Assembly (NCBI GenBank): GCA_015999985.1
Contig: JAECRA010000006.1
Span: forward strand, 1 to 64,000
Length of the DNA: 64,000 bases
DNA from: Comamonadaceae bacterium
GTDB taxonomy: Bacteria; Pseudomonadota; Gammaproteobacteria; Burkholderiales; Burkholderiaceae_C
Reading direction: 5' to 3'
This document shows positions 24,526-34,422 of this stretch, in pieces. The notes beneath the pieces are model-generated. The model saw only the letters and a list, made by a program, of their open reading frames with translations, had not been told where the DNA came from and made no database searches. The position numbers were made by a program, and so were the translations under genes. Every line of letters begins with the position of its first letter. Within the stretch, counting starts at the first letter, position 1.

Positions 24526-25821
24526 ATGAGAGGTTCATTGGCACGCTGGAAAAGAGCTGTTCTAGTCGCCGCCTGCGCGGGAGCATTGAGCGCCTGTGGT
24601 GGTGGCAGAAGCAACGTGGAAGATGTGGGCGCAAGCGATCCAGACCACGGACACGATCATGGGCATATCGAGACAGCAGGGCGCCTGGTGGTGCTCGAAC
24701 CCGGAAGCAATCAGGTGCATGTGGTCGACCTCGATGCAAGCACGGTCATGCAAACCTATGCTGCGGACAGCGCGCCATCGGCCGTCTATGCCAGCCCCGA
24801 TCGCCGCTACGCCCTGCTTTTCCAAGGCACACAAAATCAGATCCAATTTGTGGACGGCGGCATCTACCAAGAGCCTCACGGCGACCACCTGGACGACAAG
24901 AAGGATCCGCCCAGGTTGCTGAGCACACGGCTTGCGGGCGTGCGGCCCACGCACTACGAAAACCATGGCGACCTTGCTGCTGTGTTCTTCGACGGTAATG
25001 CCGCTACTAGCGCGAATGCGTCCATCGCACTGCTCAATGACACAAGCATTGGCAGCAGCGGCATGACGCTGGCCACACAGCGTCTTGGCTCACCCATGCA
25101 TGGCACGGCCGAGCCCCGAGGCGACTGGTTGCTGACGACCTGGAAAGCGCCGGAAGTGGAAGGCACCACGCCTACCCATGTCGAACTGTATGAGCGCCAC
25201 GGAGATCACTTTCACCAGGCCAAGCGCTTCGAACAGGAGTGCCCTGGCTTGCACGGCAGTTACTCCAACACAAGCTATACGGTATTCGGCTGCAGCGATG
25301 GCGTGCTGGTGATACGCCAGTCCGGTGACGAATTTACCGCGCAGAAAATTTCCAACCCCACCAGCATGGACGGTGCCCGCATCAGCACCATCATCGGTAA
25401 CGACCACATGGCCAGCTTTGTGGGCATGGGCAGTGGCGGCAATATGTTCGAAATCGATCCGGTCGCCGGAGCCATCAAGCGCATCGACTGGGCAGAAGGT
25501 CGAGTGCGGCGCGCGCATGCGATTGATTCCGAGGGCACGAGCTTGCTGGTACTTGACGACGTGGGCTCACTGCACATTCTGTCTACCCAGAATTGGAGCA
25601 AACGCGCCGTGCTGGCAAGCTTGATTTCCAGCATGCCTACTGCCTCGCCCTACCCTGCCCTGGCCATCAGTGCCCAGGACGACAAGGCATGGATCAGTGA
25701 TCCACAAGGCCGGCGCGTGCATACCGTTGACATCGGCGATGCAGCGGTAACGGGCTCTGTCGCCTTGAACTTCAACCCAGGCGGTCTGACGTGGCTGGGT
25801 ATCTCTGCCCATAAGCACTGA
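24526..25821 (+). CDS. AztD-like His-rich zinc-binding lipoprotein
   Basis: Lipoprotein of 431 residues. The signal peptide ends in lipobox LSAC at residue 24. Just after it comes the His-rich segment DPDHGHDHGH (38-47), then a repetitive beta-propeller-like region with strands such as RLVVLEPGSNQVHVVDL and SGGNMFEIDPVAGAIKRIDW. Further histidines occur in EPHGDHLDD and YERHGDHFHQAK. This pattern fits AztD, a periplasmic zinc chaperone that hands zinc to an ABC binding protein, but here it is lipid-anchored and no aztABC is present. A Zur-type box and a TonB receptor of ZnuD type flank it, so a role in zinc uptake is likely. Confidence 0.75.
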   Translation: MRGSLARWKRAVLVAACAGALSACGGGRSNVEDVGASDPDHGHDHGHIETAGRLVVLEPGSNQVHVVDLDASTVMQTYAADSAPSAVYASPDRRYALLFQGTQNQIQFVDGGIYQEPHGDHLDDKKDPPRLLSTRLAGVRPTHYENHGDLAAVFFDGNAATSANASIALLNDTSIGSSGMTLATQRLGSPMHGTAEPRGDWLLTTWKAPEVEGTTPTHVELYERHGDHFHQAKRFEQECPGLHGSYSNTSYTVFGCSDGVLVIRQSGDEFTAQKISNPTSMDGARISTIIGNDHMASFVGMGSGGNMFEIDPVAGAIKRIDWAEGRVRRAHAIDSEGTSLLVLDDVGSLHILSTQNWSKRAVLASLISSMPTASPYPALAISAQDDKAWISDPQGRRVHTVDIGDAAVTGSVALNFNPGGLTWLGISAHKH

Positions 25822-25860
25822 CCACGAGCACTGACCAACCCTGTGAGTTAACCACTCCAG

Positions 25861-25888
25861 AAGCGCCCGCCGTCACGGGCGCTTTCTC
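25861..25888 (+). terminator. Hairpin between AztD-like and ZnuD-like genes
   Basis: A 9-base perfect stem AAGCGCCCG (25861-25869) / CGGGCGCTT (25876-25884) with a 6-base loop, followed by TCTCTTG. It looks like a moderate intrinsic terminator or attenuator in the 95-base gap between two genes that appear functionally linked. Confidence 0.55.
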
Positions 25889-25916
25889 TTGCCCCTTCAA
25901 TGATGTCGTCTCGATC

Positions 25917-28046
25917 ATGAACAAACCACCCTACCCGCACCACGCGCTCACTCTGGCCATCGCCTTGATCGTGCTGCCCAGCGTTGCATCTGCACAGAAC
26001 GCAGGCGCAGCGCCAGCTGCCGCCACGCCCACCCTTGATACAGTGCGCGTCACCGGAACCGCGCTGGACATTCCACTGGAAGAGTCCGCCACACCGGTCG
26101 AACTTCTGGACGAACGAGCACTGCTGGAGCGCCGGGCTGGCACGCTGGGTGAAACACTGGATGGACTTCCGGGCGTGCGCAACAACAACTATGGCGCAGG
26201 AGCTGGCAGGCCGGTGATTCGCGGCGCCGACTCTGCGCGCGTTCGCATCCTCTCTGATGGCAGCCAGGTCCAAGATGCGTCCACCTCCAGCCCGGATCAT
26301 GCCGTCGGACTCGAGCCCATGCTTTCGAGCGAGATCGAGATTCTGCGCGGCCCTTCTACGCTGATCTATGGCGGGGGCATCGTGGGTGGCGTGGTCAACG
26401 TGCGCGACAAGCGCATTCCCACTGAGGTGCCGGAAAAGGGCTACGCTGGCAGCGTGGAAGTGCGCTCAGAATCCAGCGCCCGGGAAAAGACCGGACTGTT
26501 TTCTCTGACCGCTGGCAGCGGCCCCATTGCTCTGCACGTAGAAGGCCTGAATCGATCAGCTGGCGACTACGAAACAGGCAGTGGCTGGAGCGCACCCCGC
26601 GTGGCAGGGTCAGCGGCCAAGACCTGGTACGGCAGCATGGGAGCCTCTTACATCCACTCGCGCGGCTACCTGGGTGTTGCCTATAGTCGCTTGCGCAGCA
26701 AATACGGCCTGCCAGGCCACAGCCACGAGTATGAGGATTGCCACGTGCATGGCAATTCACTGCATTGTGGAAGCGATCACGGTCACAGCCACGATGAGCC
26801 CTCCGCTCCGGCGGGCTGCCACTGGCATGGCACGGAACAGCATTGCACCGGGTCAGAAGGTGAGACTGAAGAAGTAGCGCTGGTCGACATGGACACCGAG
26901 CGGTGGGATATCCGCGGCGAATGGCGAGACCCCCTGCCTGGCTTTGCACGCGCTCGGCTCCGAGCCAGCGTCACCGACTATCGCCATGATGAAATTGATC
27001 ATGGTGAAATCGGCACCACCTTCAAAAATAAAGCCCATGACGCGCGCCTGGAGCTGGAACACAACCCACTCTCCTTGGGCCCCGGAACCTTGCGCGGCCT
27101 GTTGGGCGCTCAGCACAGCAGGCGCAAGTTCAGTGCGGTAGGTGAAGAGGCTTATGTTGAACCCACTGACACCCAGAGCTACGCCGTCTTCGGGCTGGAA
27201 GAGTACCGCCTGGGTGACTGGCGATTCGAGCTCAGCGGGCGCTATGAATGGCAAGATTCCCAGCTGGATGGCGCTTCGCGCCGGGGAACCGTCAAACACC
27301 ACATGGGTTCTATTTCCGGCGGTGCGAGCTGGAACTTCACCCCAGGTCACACGCTGGCAATGAGTGTGTCGCGGTCACAGCGCGCGCCCACAGCTGAAGA
27401 GTTGTTCGCCAGTGGCATCCACCTGGCAACCAATACCTGGGAGCGAGGCAACACGCTCTTGAAGTCTGAGCAGTCCACCAACCTGGACATCAGTTTGCGC
27501 AAGACCAGTGGTGACACCCGGTATGAACTCACCGCCTTCCATAACCGCATCGACAACTATATCTACGCGGACACGACAGATCGCTACGAAAACTTTCGCT
27601 TGGTCGACTACCGCCAGCGCGACGCCAGCTTCACAGGACTCGAGGCACGGGTGAGCCATCAGTTGAACAGGCAGTGGCGCGTGGGCATGTCCGGTGATAT
27701 GGTCAGAGCGCATTTTTCAGGTGGCGGCGAAGTCCCCCGCATTCCTTCGTATCGCCTGGGACTGAACGCCCATTGGCAATCGGGGCCATGGTCTGCATCG
27801 GCGGAGTGGTACCGCAACTTTGCGCAAAACCGCCTGGCCAGCTTTGAGACCCGAACGGCTGCCTATGACATGGTGAACCTTCGCATGGCCTGGCGCGGAC
27901 GACTGTCCTCAGGACAAACATATGAGCTGTACGCCGCGCTCAACAATGCTCTGAATAAGCTCGCTTTCAACCATACGTCCTTCGTGAAAGACGCGTCACC
28001 GCTGCGAGGGCGCAGCCTGGTGGTGGGAGCCAGGTTCAACTTCTGA
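25917..28046 (+). CDS. znuD: TonB-dependent outer-membrane zinc receptor (ZnuD-like)
   Basis: Outer-membrane receptor of 709 residues with a signal peptide (cleavage after VASA), a plug domain (about 40-160; ETLDGLPGVRNNNYGAGAGRPVIRG and LRGPSTLIYGGGIVGGVVNV) and a beta-barrel ending in a C-terminal phenylalanine (VVGARFNF). An extracellular loop at about residues 268-310 is packed with histidines and cysteines (HSHEYEDCHVHG, DHGHSHDE, CHWHG), the hallmark of ZnuD zinc receptors. It is placed after the AztD-like lipoprotein gene behind a Zur-type box, which supports zinc as the cargo. The start has only a weak ribosome-binding site. Confidence 0.88.
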   Translation: MNKPPYPHHALTLAIALIVLPSVASAQNAGAAPAAATPTLDTVRVTGTALDIPLEESATPVELLDERALLERRAGTLGETLDGLPGVRNNNYGAGAGRPVIRGADSARVRILSDGSQVQDASTSSPDHAVGLEPMLSSEIEILRGPSTLIYGGGIVGGVVNVRDKRIPTEVPEKGYAGSVEVRSESSAREKTGLFSLTAGSGPIALHVEGLNRSAGDYETGSGWSAPRVAGSAAKTWYGSMGASYIHSRGYLGVAYSRLRSKYGLPGHSHEYEDCHVHGNSLHCGSDHGHSHDEPSAPAGCHWHGTEQHCTGSEGETEEVALVDMDTERWDIRGEWRDPLPGFARARLRASVTDYRHDEIDHGEIGTTFKNKAHDARLELEHNPLSLGPGTLRGLLGAQHSRRKFSAVGEEAYVEPTDTQSYAVFGLEEYRLGDWRFELSGRYEWQDSQLDGASRRGTVKHHMGSISGGASWNFTPGHTLAMSVSRSQRAPTAEELFASGIHLATNTWERGNTLLKSEQSTNLDISLRKTSGDTRYELTAFHNRIDNYIYADTTDRYENFRLVDYRQRDASFTGLEARVSHQLNRQWRVGMSGDMVRAHFSGGGEVPRIPSYRLGLNAHWQSGPWSASAEWYRNFAQNRLASFETRTAAYDMVNLRMAWRGRLSSGQTYELYAALNNALNKLAFNHTSFVKDASPLRGRSLVVGARFNF

Positions 28047-28120
28047 TGCTGAATTTGGAGAGATGAATAAGGCTTGGGCAGAACTTGGTCTGCCCAGAGC
28101 CCCTTGTCAGGAGATACAAA

Positions 28121-28155
28121 AGAAAAGCGGGCCACACGGGCCCGCTTTTCTTTTT
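28121..28155. terminator. Strong bidirectional intrinsic terminator
   Basis: Stem AGAAAAGCGGGCC (28121-28133) / GGCCCGCTTTTCT with loop ACACG, followed by TTTT; on the opposite strand the stem is followed by a T-rich run as well. It lies between the convergent znuD-like and lysC genes. Confidence 0.8.
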
Positions 28156-28265
28156 GAAGTGCGATCTGCTTCCTTGATGAGACTTCACGCCGCCCCATCA
28201 AAAGCCAAGCAACTTCAGCTCACCCAGCCTTCACTGCTCAGAGGGCCGGTGTCGTCATCAAAGAC

Positions 28266-29534
28266 TCAGACTGGTGCTTGCTCGAGATCAAACGCACGGT
28301 GCAAAGCGCGAACGGCCAGCTCCATGTATTTTTCATCGATCACCACAGAAGTTTTAATTTCGGAGGTGGAGATCATCTGGATGTTGATGCCCTCTTCGCT
28401 CAGCACGCGGAACATTTTGGCAGCTACGCCTACATGGCTGCGCATGCCGATACCGACAATGCTCACCTTGCAGATACGCGGGTCGCCTTCGACTTCAGTG
28501 GCACCTAACTCAGGCAACACTTTTTCCTTCAAGAGGTCAATGGTGCGAGCGTAGTCCGCATGATTGACGGTGAAGCTGAAGTCGGTGATGCCGTCTTTGC
28601 TGACGTTCTGGATGATGACGTCAACTTCGATGTTGGCGTCAGCCACTGTACCCAGGATTTGATAGGCAATGCCAGGGCGATCAGGTACGCCCAACACGGA
28701 AACCTTAGCTTCATCGCGGTTGAAGGCAATGCCGGAGACAACGGCGTGTTCCATTTGTTCGTCTTCCTCGAAAGTAATCAGTGTGCCGGATTTGGCTTCT
28801 TCAGCGAGATCGATATCCCAGGGCGTGAAGCTGGAGAGCACACGCATGGGAACCTTGTATTTGCCAGCGAATTCGACTGAGCGGATTTGCAGCACTTTGC
28901 TGCCCAGGCTCGCCATTTCCAGCATTTCCTCGAAGCTCAAGGTATGCAGGCGGCGTGCTTCGGGAACAACGCGCGGGTCGGTGGTGTAGACACCATCGAC
29001 ATCCGTGTAGATCAGTGCCTCGTCAGCCTTCAGGGCGGCTGCAATGGCGACTGCGGAGGTGTCAGAGCCACCACGACCCAAGGTGGTGATGTTGTTATCT
29101 TCATCGACCCCTTGGAAGCCGGTGACGACGACCACCTTGCCAGCATCGAGATCAGCGCGCACGCGCTTGTCGTCAATGCTGTCAATGCGCGCTTTGGTGT
29201 AAGCGTTGTTGGTCTTGATGGGCACTTGCCAGCCGCTATAGCTGACAGAGGGCATGCCCTCTGCCTGGAGGGCAATGGCCAGGAGCGCAGAAGAAGCCTG
29301 CTCGCCCGTGGCGGCCAACATGTCCAACTCGCGGCGATAAGACGCGGTGTGCTTACCGGGCGCCAATTCCTTGGCCAGGCCGAGCAAGCGGTTGGTCTCG
29401 CCGCTCATGGCACTGGGTACCACGACCATCTGATGACCCGCGCGCGCCCATTTGGCGACGCGCTTGGCAACATTGCGTATGCGCTCCGTGGAGCCCATCG
29501 AAGTGCCGCCGTATTTGTGAACAATCAATGCCAT
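28266..29534 (-). CDS. lysC: Aspartate kinase
   Basis: Aspartokinase of 422 residues, catalysing the first step towards lysine, threonine and methionine (aspartate to aspartyl phosphate). The N-terminal kinase domain starts with VHKYGGTSMG and contains TLGRGGSDTSAVAIAAAL near residue 165. The C terminus carries paired ACT domains (KVSVLGVPDRPGIAYQI and KVSIVGIGMRSHVGVA), the sites of feedback control by amino acids. I use ATG 29534, which gives the standard MALIVHKYGG start; a frame open to 29576 is rejected. It is next to tilS, an arrangement common in Burkholderiales. Confidence 0.95.
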   Translation of the reverse strand: MALIVHKYGGTSMGSTERIRNVAKRVAKWARAGHQMVVVPSAMSGETNRLLGLAKELAPGKHTASYRRELDMLAATGEQASSALLAIALQAEGMPSVSYSGWQVPIKTNNAYTKARIDSIDDKRVRADLDAGKVVVVTGFQGVDEDNNITTLGRGGSDTSAVAIAAALKADEALIYTDVDGVYTTDPRVVPEARRLHTLSFEEMLEMASLGSKVLQIRSVEFAGKYKVPMRVLSSFTPWDIDLAEEAKSGTLITFEEDEQMEHAVVSGIAFNRDEAKVSVLGVPDRPGIAYQILGTVADANIEVDVIIQNVSKDGITDFSFTVNHADYARTIDLLKEKVLPELGATEVEGDPRICKVSIVGIGMRSHVGVAAKMFRVLSEEGINIQMISTSEIKTSVVIDEKYMELAVRALHRAFDLEQAPV

Positions 29535-29672
29535 GGCGAGAAATAGATGACCGAGCCTTACATCCTGGTTTGACAAGAAACCAGGAAAAGATAAGGCACG
29601 GAGGTAAATCTGATCTGGGCTTACCCCGCAAAACCAAGCATTTTAGCTTCTTACGGAAACCATGAAGAAAAG

Positions 29673-30710
29673 TCAGTCGTCCGGCGCTTCCAGCTTCGAT
29701 GCTTTTCCGTCCCGGGAGTCTGGTGCTGGCTGCCAGATCAGGCTGCTGCCCTTGCGAAGAGCGAACCCCGTGCCCACCTTCAAATGAATGCGGTGTCCGC
29801 GGGTGGTGCACGCCGCAATCTGGCTCAGTAGCTGGTTCAGTTGAGCGCTGCTTGGAATGACGGCATACGCCTGCCCAAGCCAATAGCGCAGCAAATTAGC
29901 TTGCCGAGGCCGCGACAGCGCCTGGATAGCGCGGATACGAGGGGGCGATCCTGCGTCCGCCAGGTCGCTCACAGCGACTTCGTCCAGCACCAGCTGTGCC
30001 TGCGCCGCATGCGCTGCACTGCGTGAAAAAGTAGTTCGAAACTGAGGAAAGGCAGACTCCAGCACGGGCAAGAGGCGCGCGCGAATGCGATTGCGGGTAA
30101 ATTGTTCGCTGGCGTTGCTGGGATCTTCTATCCAGGCCTGCCCCCGCAAGCGCAGCCAGGCGCGGATGGCTGCGCCGGGCACGGAGAGCAGTGGCCGCGC
30201 ATAGGCTACTGAGTCGCGCGTCCAGCGTGCGGGCATAGCTGCCAAGCCGCGCAAGCCAGCACCCCGCGAGAGAGCCAGCAAAATGGTCTCCGCTTGGTCG
30301 TCTGCGTGCTGGGCAATGAGCACAGTTCCCACGCTTACAGCGCCGCCATTGGGGTTGGTGAATGCGTCAAAGGCTTCGTAGCGATATTCGCGCGCGACCG
30401 CCTCTGGGCTCTGGCCACTGGTGTGGCGCGCATCCACATGACGAATATGGAGCGGCACATTCAGACTAGCGCACAACTGCTCGCAATGGTGCACGAACTC
30501 ATCTGCCGCAGCTTGCAAGCCGTGGTGCACGTGCAAGGCCACAACTTGCCCGGGCCAGCGTTCTGCGCAGGCCAGCAACAGAGCGGTGGAATCGGCTCCG
30601 CCTGAAAGCGCTACAGCCACCGGCAGCGCGGGGTCCGTAGCCGCAAAACGAGCCATGGCGTCTTCGACCGTGCGAGCGGCTGTCTGATCAGTTGGCAACG
30701 AAGTGGGCAT
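29673..30710 (-). CDS. tilS: tRNA(Ile)-lysidine synthase
   Basis: Protein of 345 residues that converts the wobble cytidine of the minor tRNA-Ile (CAU anticodon) to lysidine with lysine and ATP, an essential step for AUA decoding. The PP-loop ATP motif SGGADST is at 36-42, and further marks are HVHHGLQAAADEF near 60 and AQHADDQAETILLALSRGAGLRGL near 140. The C-terminal domain is shorter than in E. coli. It lies upstream of lysC on the same strand with 138 bases between. Confidence 0.92.
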   Translation of the reverse strand: MPTSLPTDQTAARTVEDAMARFAATDPALPVAVALSGGADSTALLLACAERWPGQVVALHVHHGLQAAADEFVHHCEQLCASLNVPLHIRHVDARHTSGQSPEAVAREYRYEAFDAFTNPNGGAVSVGTVLIAQHADDQAETILLALSRGAGLRGLAAMPARWTRDSVAYARPLLSVPGAAIRAWLRLRGQAWIEDPSNASEQFTRNRIRARLLPVLESAFPQFRTTFSRSAAHAAQAQLVLDEVAVSDLADAGSPPRIRAIQALSRPRQANLLRYWLGQAYAVIPSSAQLNQLLSQIAACTTRGHRIHLKVGTGFALRKGSSLIWQPAPDSRDGKASKLEAPDD

Positions 30711-30836
30711 TTCAGCGGTGAAATTCTATGGTGAGAGATAAAACTTTGTAAGGCCGCACAATGGGCCTTGTCATCCCCTGGGCAGCACCCACGTTAATAG
30801 TTGGTCTGCCCGATCTGCGGCGTGAAGGGAATGGTC

Positions 30837-31118
30837 ATGTGGAAGCTGGGAAAAATTATCGCCATGTTCCGCAAGGAGTTGCTCCTGGCGTGGGCCATGC
30901 TGCGCGATCCACGGGCGCCCATGGCGGCCAAGCTGACGGCCGTACTGGCTCTTTTGTATGTGATCAGCCCCATTGATCTGGTGTCTGATTTCATCCCCAT
31001 TCTTGGGTGGCTGGATGACGGGTTGATCGCCTATCTGTTGCTGCAGGCAGCATTCAAGTTCCTGCCTGCGGACCTGCACGCAGCCCTGCGTTCAAAAATC
31101 AAAGCCAAGACGGCCTGA
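30837..31118 (+). CDS. DUF1232 (YkvA-like) small membrane protein
   Basis: Protein of 93 residues with the DUF1232 core VLALLYVISPIDLVSDFIPILGWLDDGLIA, which combines two short hydrophobic helices with the conserved SPIDLVPD-type motif. The function is unknown; the family is widespread. ATG 30837 is preferred because GAAGGGA precedes it by about eight bases and it removes an unusual Cys-containing N terminus. It is a single plus-strand gene between divergent tilS and convergent accA. Confidence 0.8.
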   Translation: MWKLGKIIAMFRKELLLAWAMLRDPRAPMAAKLTAVLALLYVISPIDLVSDFIPILGWLDDGLIAYLLLQAAFKFLPADLHAALRSKIKAKTA

Positions 31119-31130
31119 GCCCGATGGAAG

Positions 31131-31163
31131 CGGCGCCTGGATGACCCAACTCATCCGACGCCG
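31131..31163. terminator. Hairpin between convergent genes
   Basis: Inner stem GGATGA (31139-31144) / TCATCC (31151-31156) and outer stem CGGCG / CGCCG (31131-31135, 31159-31163), separated by a 3-by-3 internal loop. It lies just after the DUF1232 stop and before the accA stop. There is no T-run, so it is a weak terminator candidate. Confidence 0.35.
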
Positions 31164-31239
31164 CCAGACCGTCTGCAACGGCGCCAGACAATCCTGCGAC
31201 AAATGACGCGCCCCTCGAGCTGCGCCCACAAGCGGAAGT

Positions 31240-32214
31240 TCAACGCTCCGCCTTGGTATCGGTGAAGCGTCCGTAGCTCTGCAGGCGCTCGTAGCGCCGG
31301 TCCAGCAGTTCCTTACCCTTGAGGTCGCTCACCTGGCGCCATGCATCGCCCAAGGCACGCTTGAGAAAAGCCACCATTTGCCGATGATCGCGGTGTCCGC
31401 CACCCACGGGTTCGTTGACGATCTTGTCGATCAGGCCCATGGCCTTCAGGCGGTGCGCAGTGATGCCCAGTGCATCGGCTGCCTCCTTGGCCTTGTCGCT
31501 CGTCTTCCAGAGAATAGAAGCGCAACCTTCGGGGCTGATGACAGAGTAGATCGAATACTGCAGCATCAGGACCTGATCCGCGACGGCAATCGCCAGCGCG
31601 CCGCCGGAGCCACCTTCACCGATGATGGTGGTGATGATCGGCACTTCCAACTGCGCCATCTCGTAGATGTTGCGGCCAATCGCCTCTGACTGGCCGCGCT
31701 CTTCGGCGTCAATTCCCGGAAAAGCGCCTGGAGTGTCTACGAAGGTAAACACTGGGAGCTTGAATTTCTCAGCGGTTTTCATCAACCGCAGCGCCTTGCG
31801 ATAGCCCTCAGGACGGGTCATGCCGAAATTGCGCAGGGTACGCTCGCGCGTATCGCGGCCCTTTTGGTGGCCCAATACCATGCAGGCATTGCCATTGAAG
31901 CGAGCCAAACCGCCCACGATGCTCTGGTCATCCGCAAAATGCCGGTCGCCGTGCATTTCCACGAAATCAGTGAAGATGCCTTGTACGTAATCAAGCGTGT
32001 AGGGACGCTCGGGGTGACGGGCTATCTTGGTGATCTGCCAGGGGCTCAGGTCGGAATAGATATCCTTGGTGAGCTGCAGGCTCTTTTTGTCAAGCTGCTC
32101 GATTTCTTCGGAGATATCAACAGCGCTTTCGGTCTGCACGTAGCGCAGTTCTTCGATCTTGTTTTCCAGCTCTGCGATAGGCTGTTCAAAATCAAGAAAT
32201 GTCTTCTTTGCCAA
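31240..32214 (-). CDS. accA: Acetyl-CoA carboxylase carboxyltransferase subunit alpha
   Basis: Subunit of 324 residues; with AccD it transfers the carboxyl group from biotin to acetyl-CoA to form malonyl-CoA. The N terminus [19 protein letters not shown] and the crotonase-type core are typical: [18 protein letters not shown] near 120, [18 protein letters not shown] near 160 and [16 protein letters not shown] near 200. Length and start agree with the family (about 320). The AlkA-like gene lies upstream on the same strand with 122 bases between. Confidence 0.96.
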   Translation of the reverse strand: MAKKTFLDFEQPIAELENKIEELRYVQTESAVDISEEIEQLDKKSLQLTKDIYSDLSPWQITKIARHPERPYTLDYVQGIFTDFVEMHGDRHFADDQSIVGGLARFNGNACMVLGHQKGRDTRERTLRNFGMTRPEGYRKALRLMKTAEKFKLPVFTFVDTPGAFPGIDAEERGQSEAIGRNIYEMAQLEVPIITTIIGEGGSGGALAIAVADQVLMLQYSIYSVISPEGCASILWKTSDKAKEAADALGITAHRLKAMGLIDKIVNEPVGGGHRDHRQMVAFLKRALGDAWRQVSDLKGKELLDRRYERLQSYGRFTDTKAER

Positions 32215-32336
32215 ATTTTTCTCCCACTGCCTGAATGCAGCTATGTTACTAGATGCACCCGTTTTTGAGCTACCAGTGCCAATTCAGCCGGCGCTGGCGA
32301 GGGTGCGCTTTCACAATTCAATACGTTCAAGTCGAA

Positions 32337-32996
32337 TCAATACGCTACAGGTATGGGCTCCAGGGAACGCCACATGTACCAGGTGGCCACACTGCGCCAA
32401 GGGTGCCAGGCAGCGGCCACTTCACGTGCATCGCTTCGGCTGACCGGTTCGCCAGAAAAATAGTTCAGGCTGATGCCGTTGATGAGCCCCACATCGTCCA
32501 GAGGCAGAACATCTGGGCGCATCAGGTGGAACATCAAGAACATTTCAGCTGTCCAGCGGCCAATGCCGCGAATGGCCACCAACTCCGCAATGATGGCCTC
32601 GTCTTCCATCTCGTCCCATTGGCCGACGTGGATTTGCCCACTGCTGAAATGCAGCGCCAAATCGACCAGATACTCCACTTTACGCGCAGAAAGGCCGGCG
32701 GCGCGCATGTCGTCTACCTTCAGCTTCAAAACGCTGGCGGGCGTCATGCGCTTGGGCAGGATCTCAAAGCGATTCCAGACTGACTGGGCTGCCTTGACAG
32801 AGATTTGCTGCCCTACGATGCTGCGAGCCAGTGTGACGAACGCGTCGCCGCGCGATTCCAGGCAGGCGTCACCAAACTGCGGAATGAGTCGCTTCATCAC
32901 GCGGTCTTTCTTGGCCAGATGCACGCAGGCCTCTGCCCAGTACGAAGGCGTACTGGACCTCACTATCTCCGTTTTGGCGGCCGCTTTTACTCCCAT
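32337..32996 (-). CDS. DNA-3-methyladenine glycosylase (AlkA/HhH-GPD family)
   Basis: DNA glycosylase of 219 residues removing alkylated purines. It has the helix-hairpin-helix AIRGIGRWTAEMFLMF (about 141-156) followed by the catalytic aspartate in VLPLDDVGL (D168 likely). Upstream is SIVGQQISVKAAQSVW, the helix typical of AlkA-type enzymes. It is shorter than E. coli AlkA (282) and lacks the N-terminal beta domain, as in many AlkA2-type proteins. Start 32996 has GGGAG just upstream. It sits between cysS and accA, probably transcribed with cysS. Confidence 0.9.
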   Translation of the reverse strand: MGVKAAAKTEIVRSSTPSYWAEACVHLAKKDRVMKRLIPQFGDACLESRGDAFVTLARSIVGQQISVKAAQSVWNRFEILPKRMTPASVLKLKVDDMRAAGLSARKVEYLVDLALHFSSGQIHVGQWDEMEDEAIIAELVAIRGIGRWTAEMFLMFHLMRPDVLPLDDVGLINGISLNYFSGEPVSRSDAREVAAAWHPWRSVATWYMWRSLEPIPVAY

Positions 32997-33039
32997 GAGA
33001 ACTCCCGCCCGCACGCACCTGGATTTGATAGGTGGATCT

Positions 33040-34422
33040 TCACAGCGCGGCCTCCCAGGTGGTGCCCGCAGCGGAGTCTTTCAAGACGATGCCTGCGGCC
33101 AGCAATTCGGCTCTGATGCGATCCGCGGCGGCAAAATCCTTGGCTTTCTTGGCCGCTGTACGGGCTTCGATCCGCTCGGCAATCGCCTCATCATCAAGCG
33201 TCGCACCGGCACGCAGGTACTGCGTTGGCGGGGTCTGCAAGAGCCCCAGGCAAGCCCCCAGGGCTTTCAGCAAAGCGGCTTCTTCTGTGGATTTGCCACG
33301 ATTGACCTCGCCTGCAAGATCAAACAGGACGGCGACAGCCTCAGGCGTACCGAAATCCTCGTCCATGGCCGACTTGAAGCGAGCCGCGTACGGATTGGTC
33401 CAATCGATATCCGCGGCTTCAGGAATCGGTCCTACACCCTCCAGCGCCGTGTAGAGGCGCCTCAAGGCTGAGCGGGCGTCCTGCAAATGTGCGTCGCTGT
33501 AATTGAGGGGGCTGCGGTAATGGCTCCGAACAATGAAGAAGCGGATAGTTTCGGCGTCAAATTGCTCAAGAACTTCTCGGATGGTGAAAAAATTGCCCAG
33601 ACTTTTGGACATTTTTTCGTTGTCGATATTCACGAAGCCGTTGTGCATCCACAGGCGTGCCAATGCCACACCGTGTCCGCCTTCGCTTTGCGCAATCTCG
33701 TTTTCGTGATGCGGAAACTGCAGGTCCGCCCCACCACCATGGATGTCGAAAGTCTCGCCTAGCAGGGCGCAACTCATGGCCGAACATTCAATGTGCCAAC
33801 CAGGCCGGCCCAGGCCATAGGCACTGTCCCACTTCGCACCGTCGGGCTCACTGGGTTTGGCAGATTTCCACAACACGAAATCCAGGGGATCACGTTTGTC
33901 ACCATCTACCGCCACACGCTCGCCCGACTGCAATTCATCCAGCGATTTGCCCGAGAGCTTTCCATAGCCGGGAAACTTTCGCACGGCGTAGTTCACGTCA
34001 CCGCCGTCAGAGACATAGGCCAAACCTTTGTCCTGCAACTTTCGGACGAGATCAAGCATCTGGGGGACGTAGTCCGTGGCTCGGGGATCATGCGTCGGAC
34101 GCCCAATGCCGAGCGCATCGAAATCCCGGTACATCTCAGCGATCATGCGGTCGGTGAGCTGGCGAATGGTTTCGCCGTTCTCCAGCGCGCGGCGGATGAT
34201 CTTGTCTTCTATGTCTGTGATGTTGCGTACAAAGGTAACCCGAAGGCCCGAAACCTCCAGCCAGCGGCGTGCCACATCGAAGGCCACCGCGGAGCGTGCG
34301 TGTCCAATGTGGCAGAGGTCGTACACCGTGATGCCGCACACGTACATGCGCACATGACCGGGCTCCATCGGCGTAAAGCTTTGCAACCCACGCGAAAGCG
34401 TGTCGTATATATTCAATGTCAT
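33040..34422 (-). CDS. cysS: Cysteinyl-tRNA synthetase
   Basis: Class I aminoacyl-tRNA synthetase of 460 residues charging tRNA-Cys. The HIGH motif is in [12 protein letters not shown] (about 32-43), preceded by the zinc-site cysteine in MYVCGITV. Another zinc ligand region is [10 protein letters not shown] near 209, and KMSKS is seen in [11 protein letters not shown] near 265. The C terminus has the DALR-type helical domain. ATG 34422 (MTLNIYDTL) matches the family; the frame continues to 34455. Confidence 0.96.
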   Translation of the reverse strand: MTLNIYDTLSRGLQSFTPMEPGHVRMYVCGITVYDLCHIGHARSAVAFDVARRWLEVSGLRVTFVRNITDIEDKIIRRALENGETIRQLTDRMIAEMYRDFDALGIGRPTHDPRATDYVPQMLDLVRKLQDKGLAYVSDGGDVNYAVRKFPGYGKLSGKSLDELQSGERVAVDGDKRDPLDFVLWKSAKPSEPDGAKWDSAYGLGRPGWHIECSAMSCALLGETFDIHGGGADLQFPHHENEIAQSEGGHGVALARLWMHNGFVNIDNEKMSKSLGNFFTIREVLEQFDAETIRFFIVRSHYRSPLNYSDAHLQDARSALRRLYTALEGVGPIPEAADIDWTNPYAARFKSAMDEDFGTPEAVAVLFDLAGEVNRGKSTEEAALLKALGACLGLLQTPPTQYLRAGATLDDEAIAERIEARTAAKKAKDFAAADRIRAELLAAGIVLKDSAAGTTWEAAL

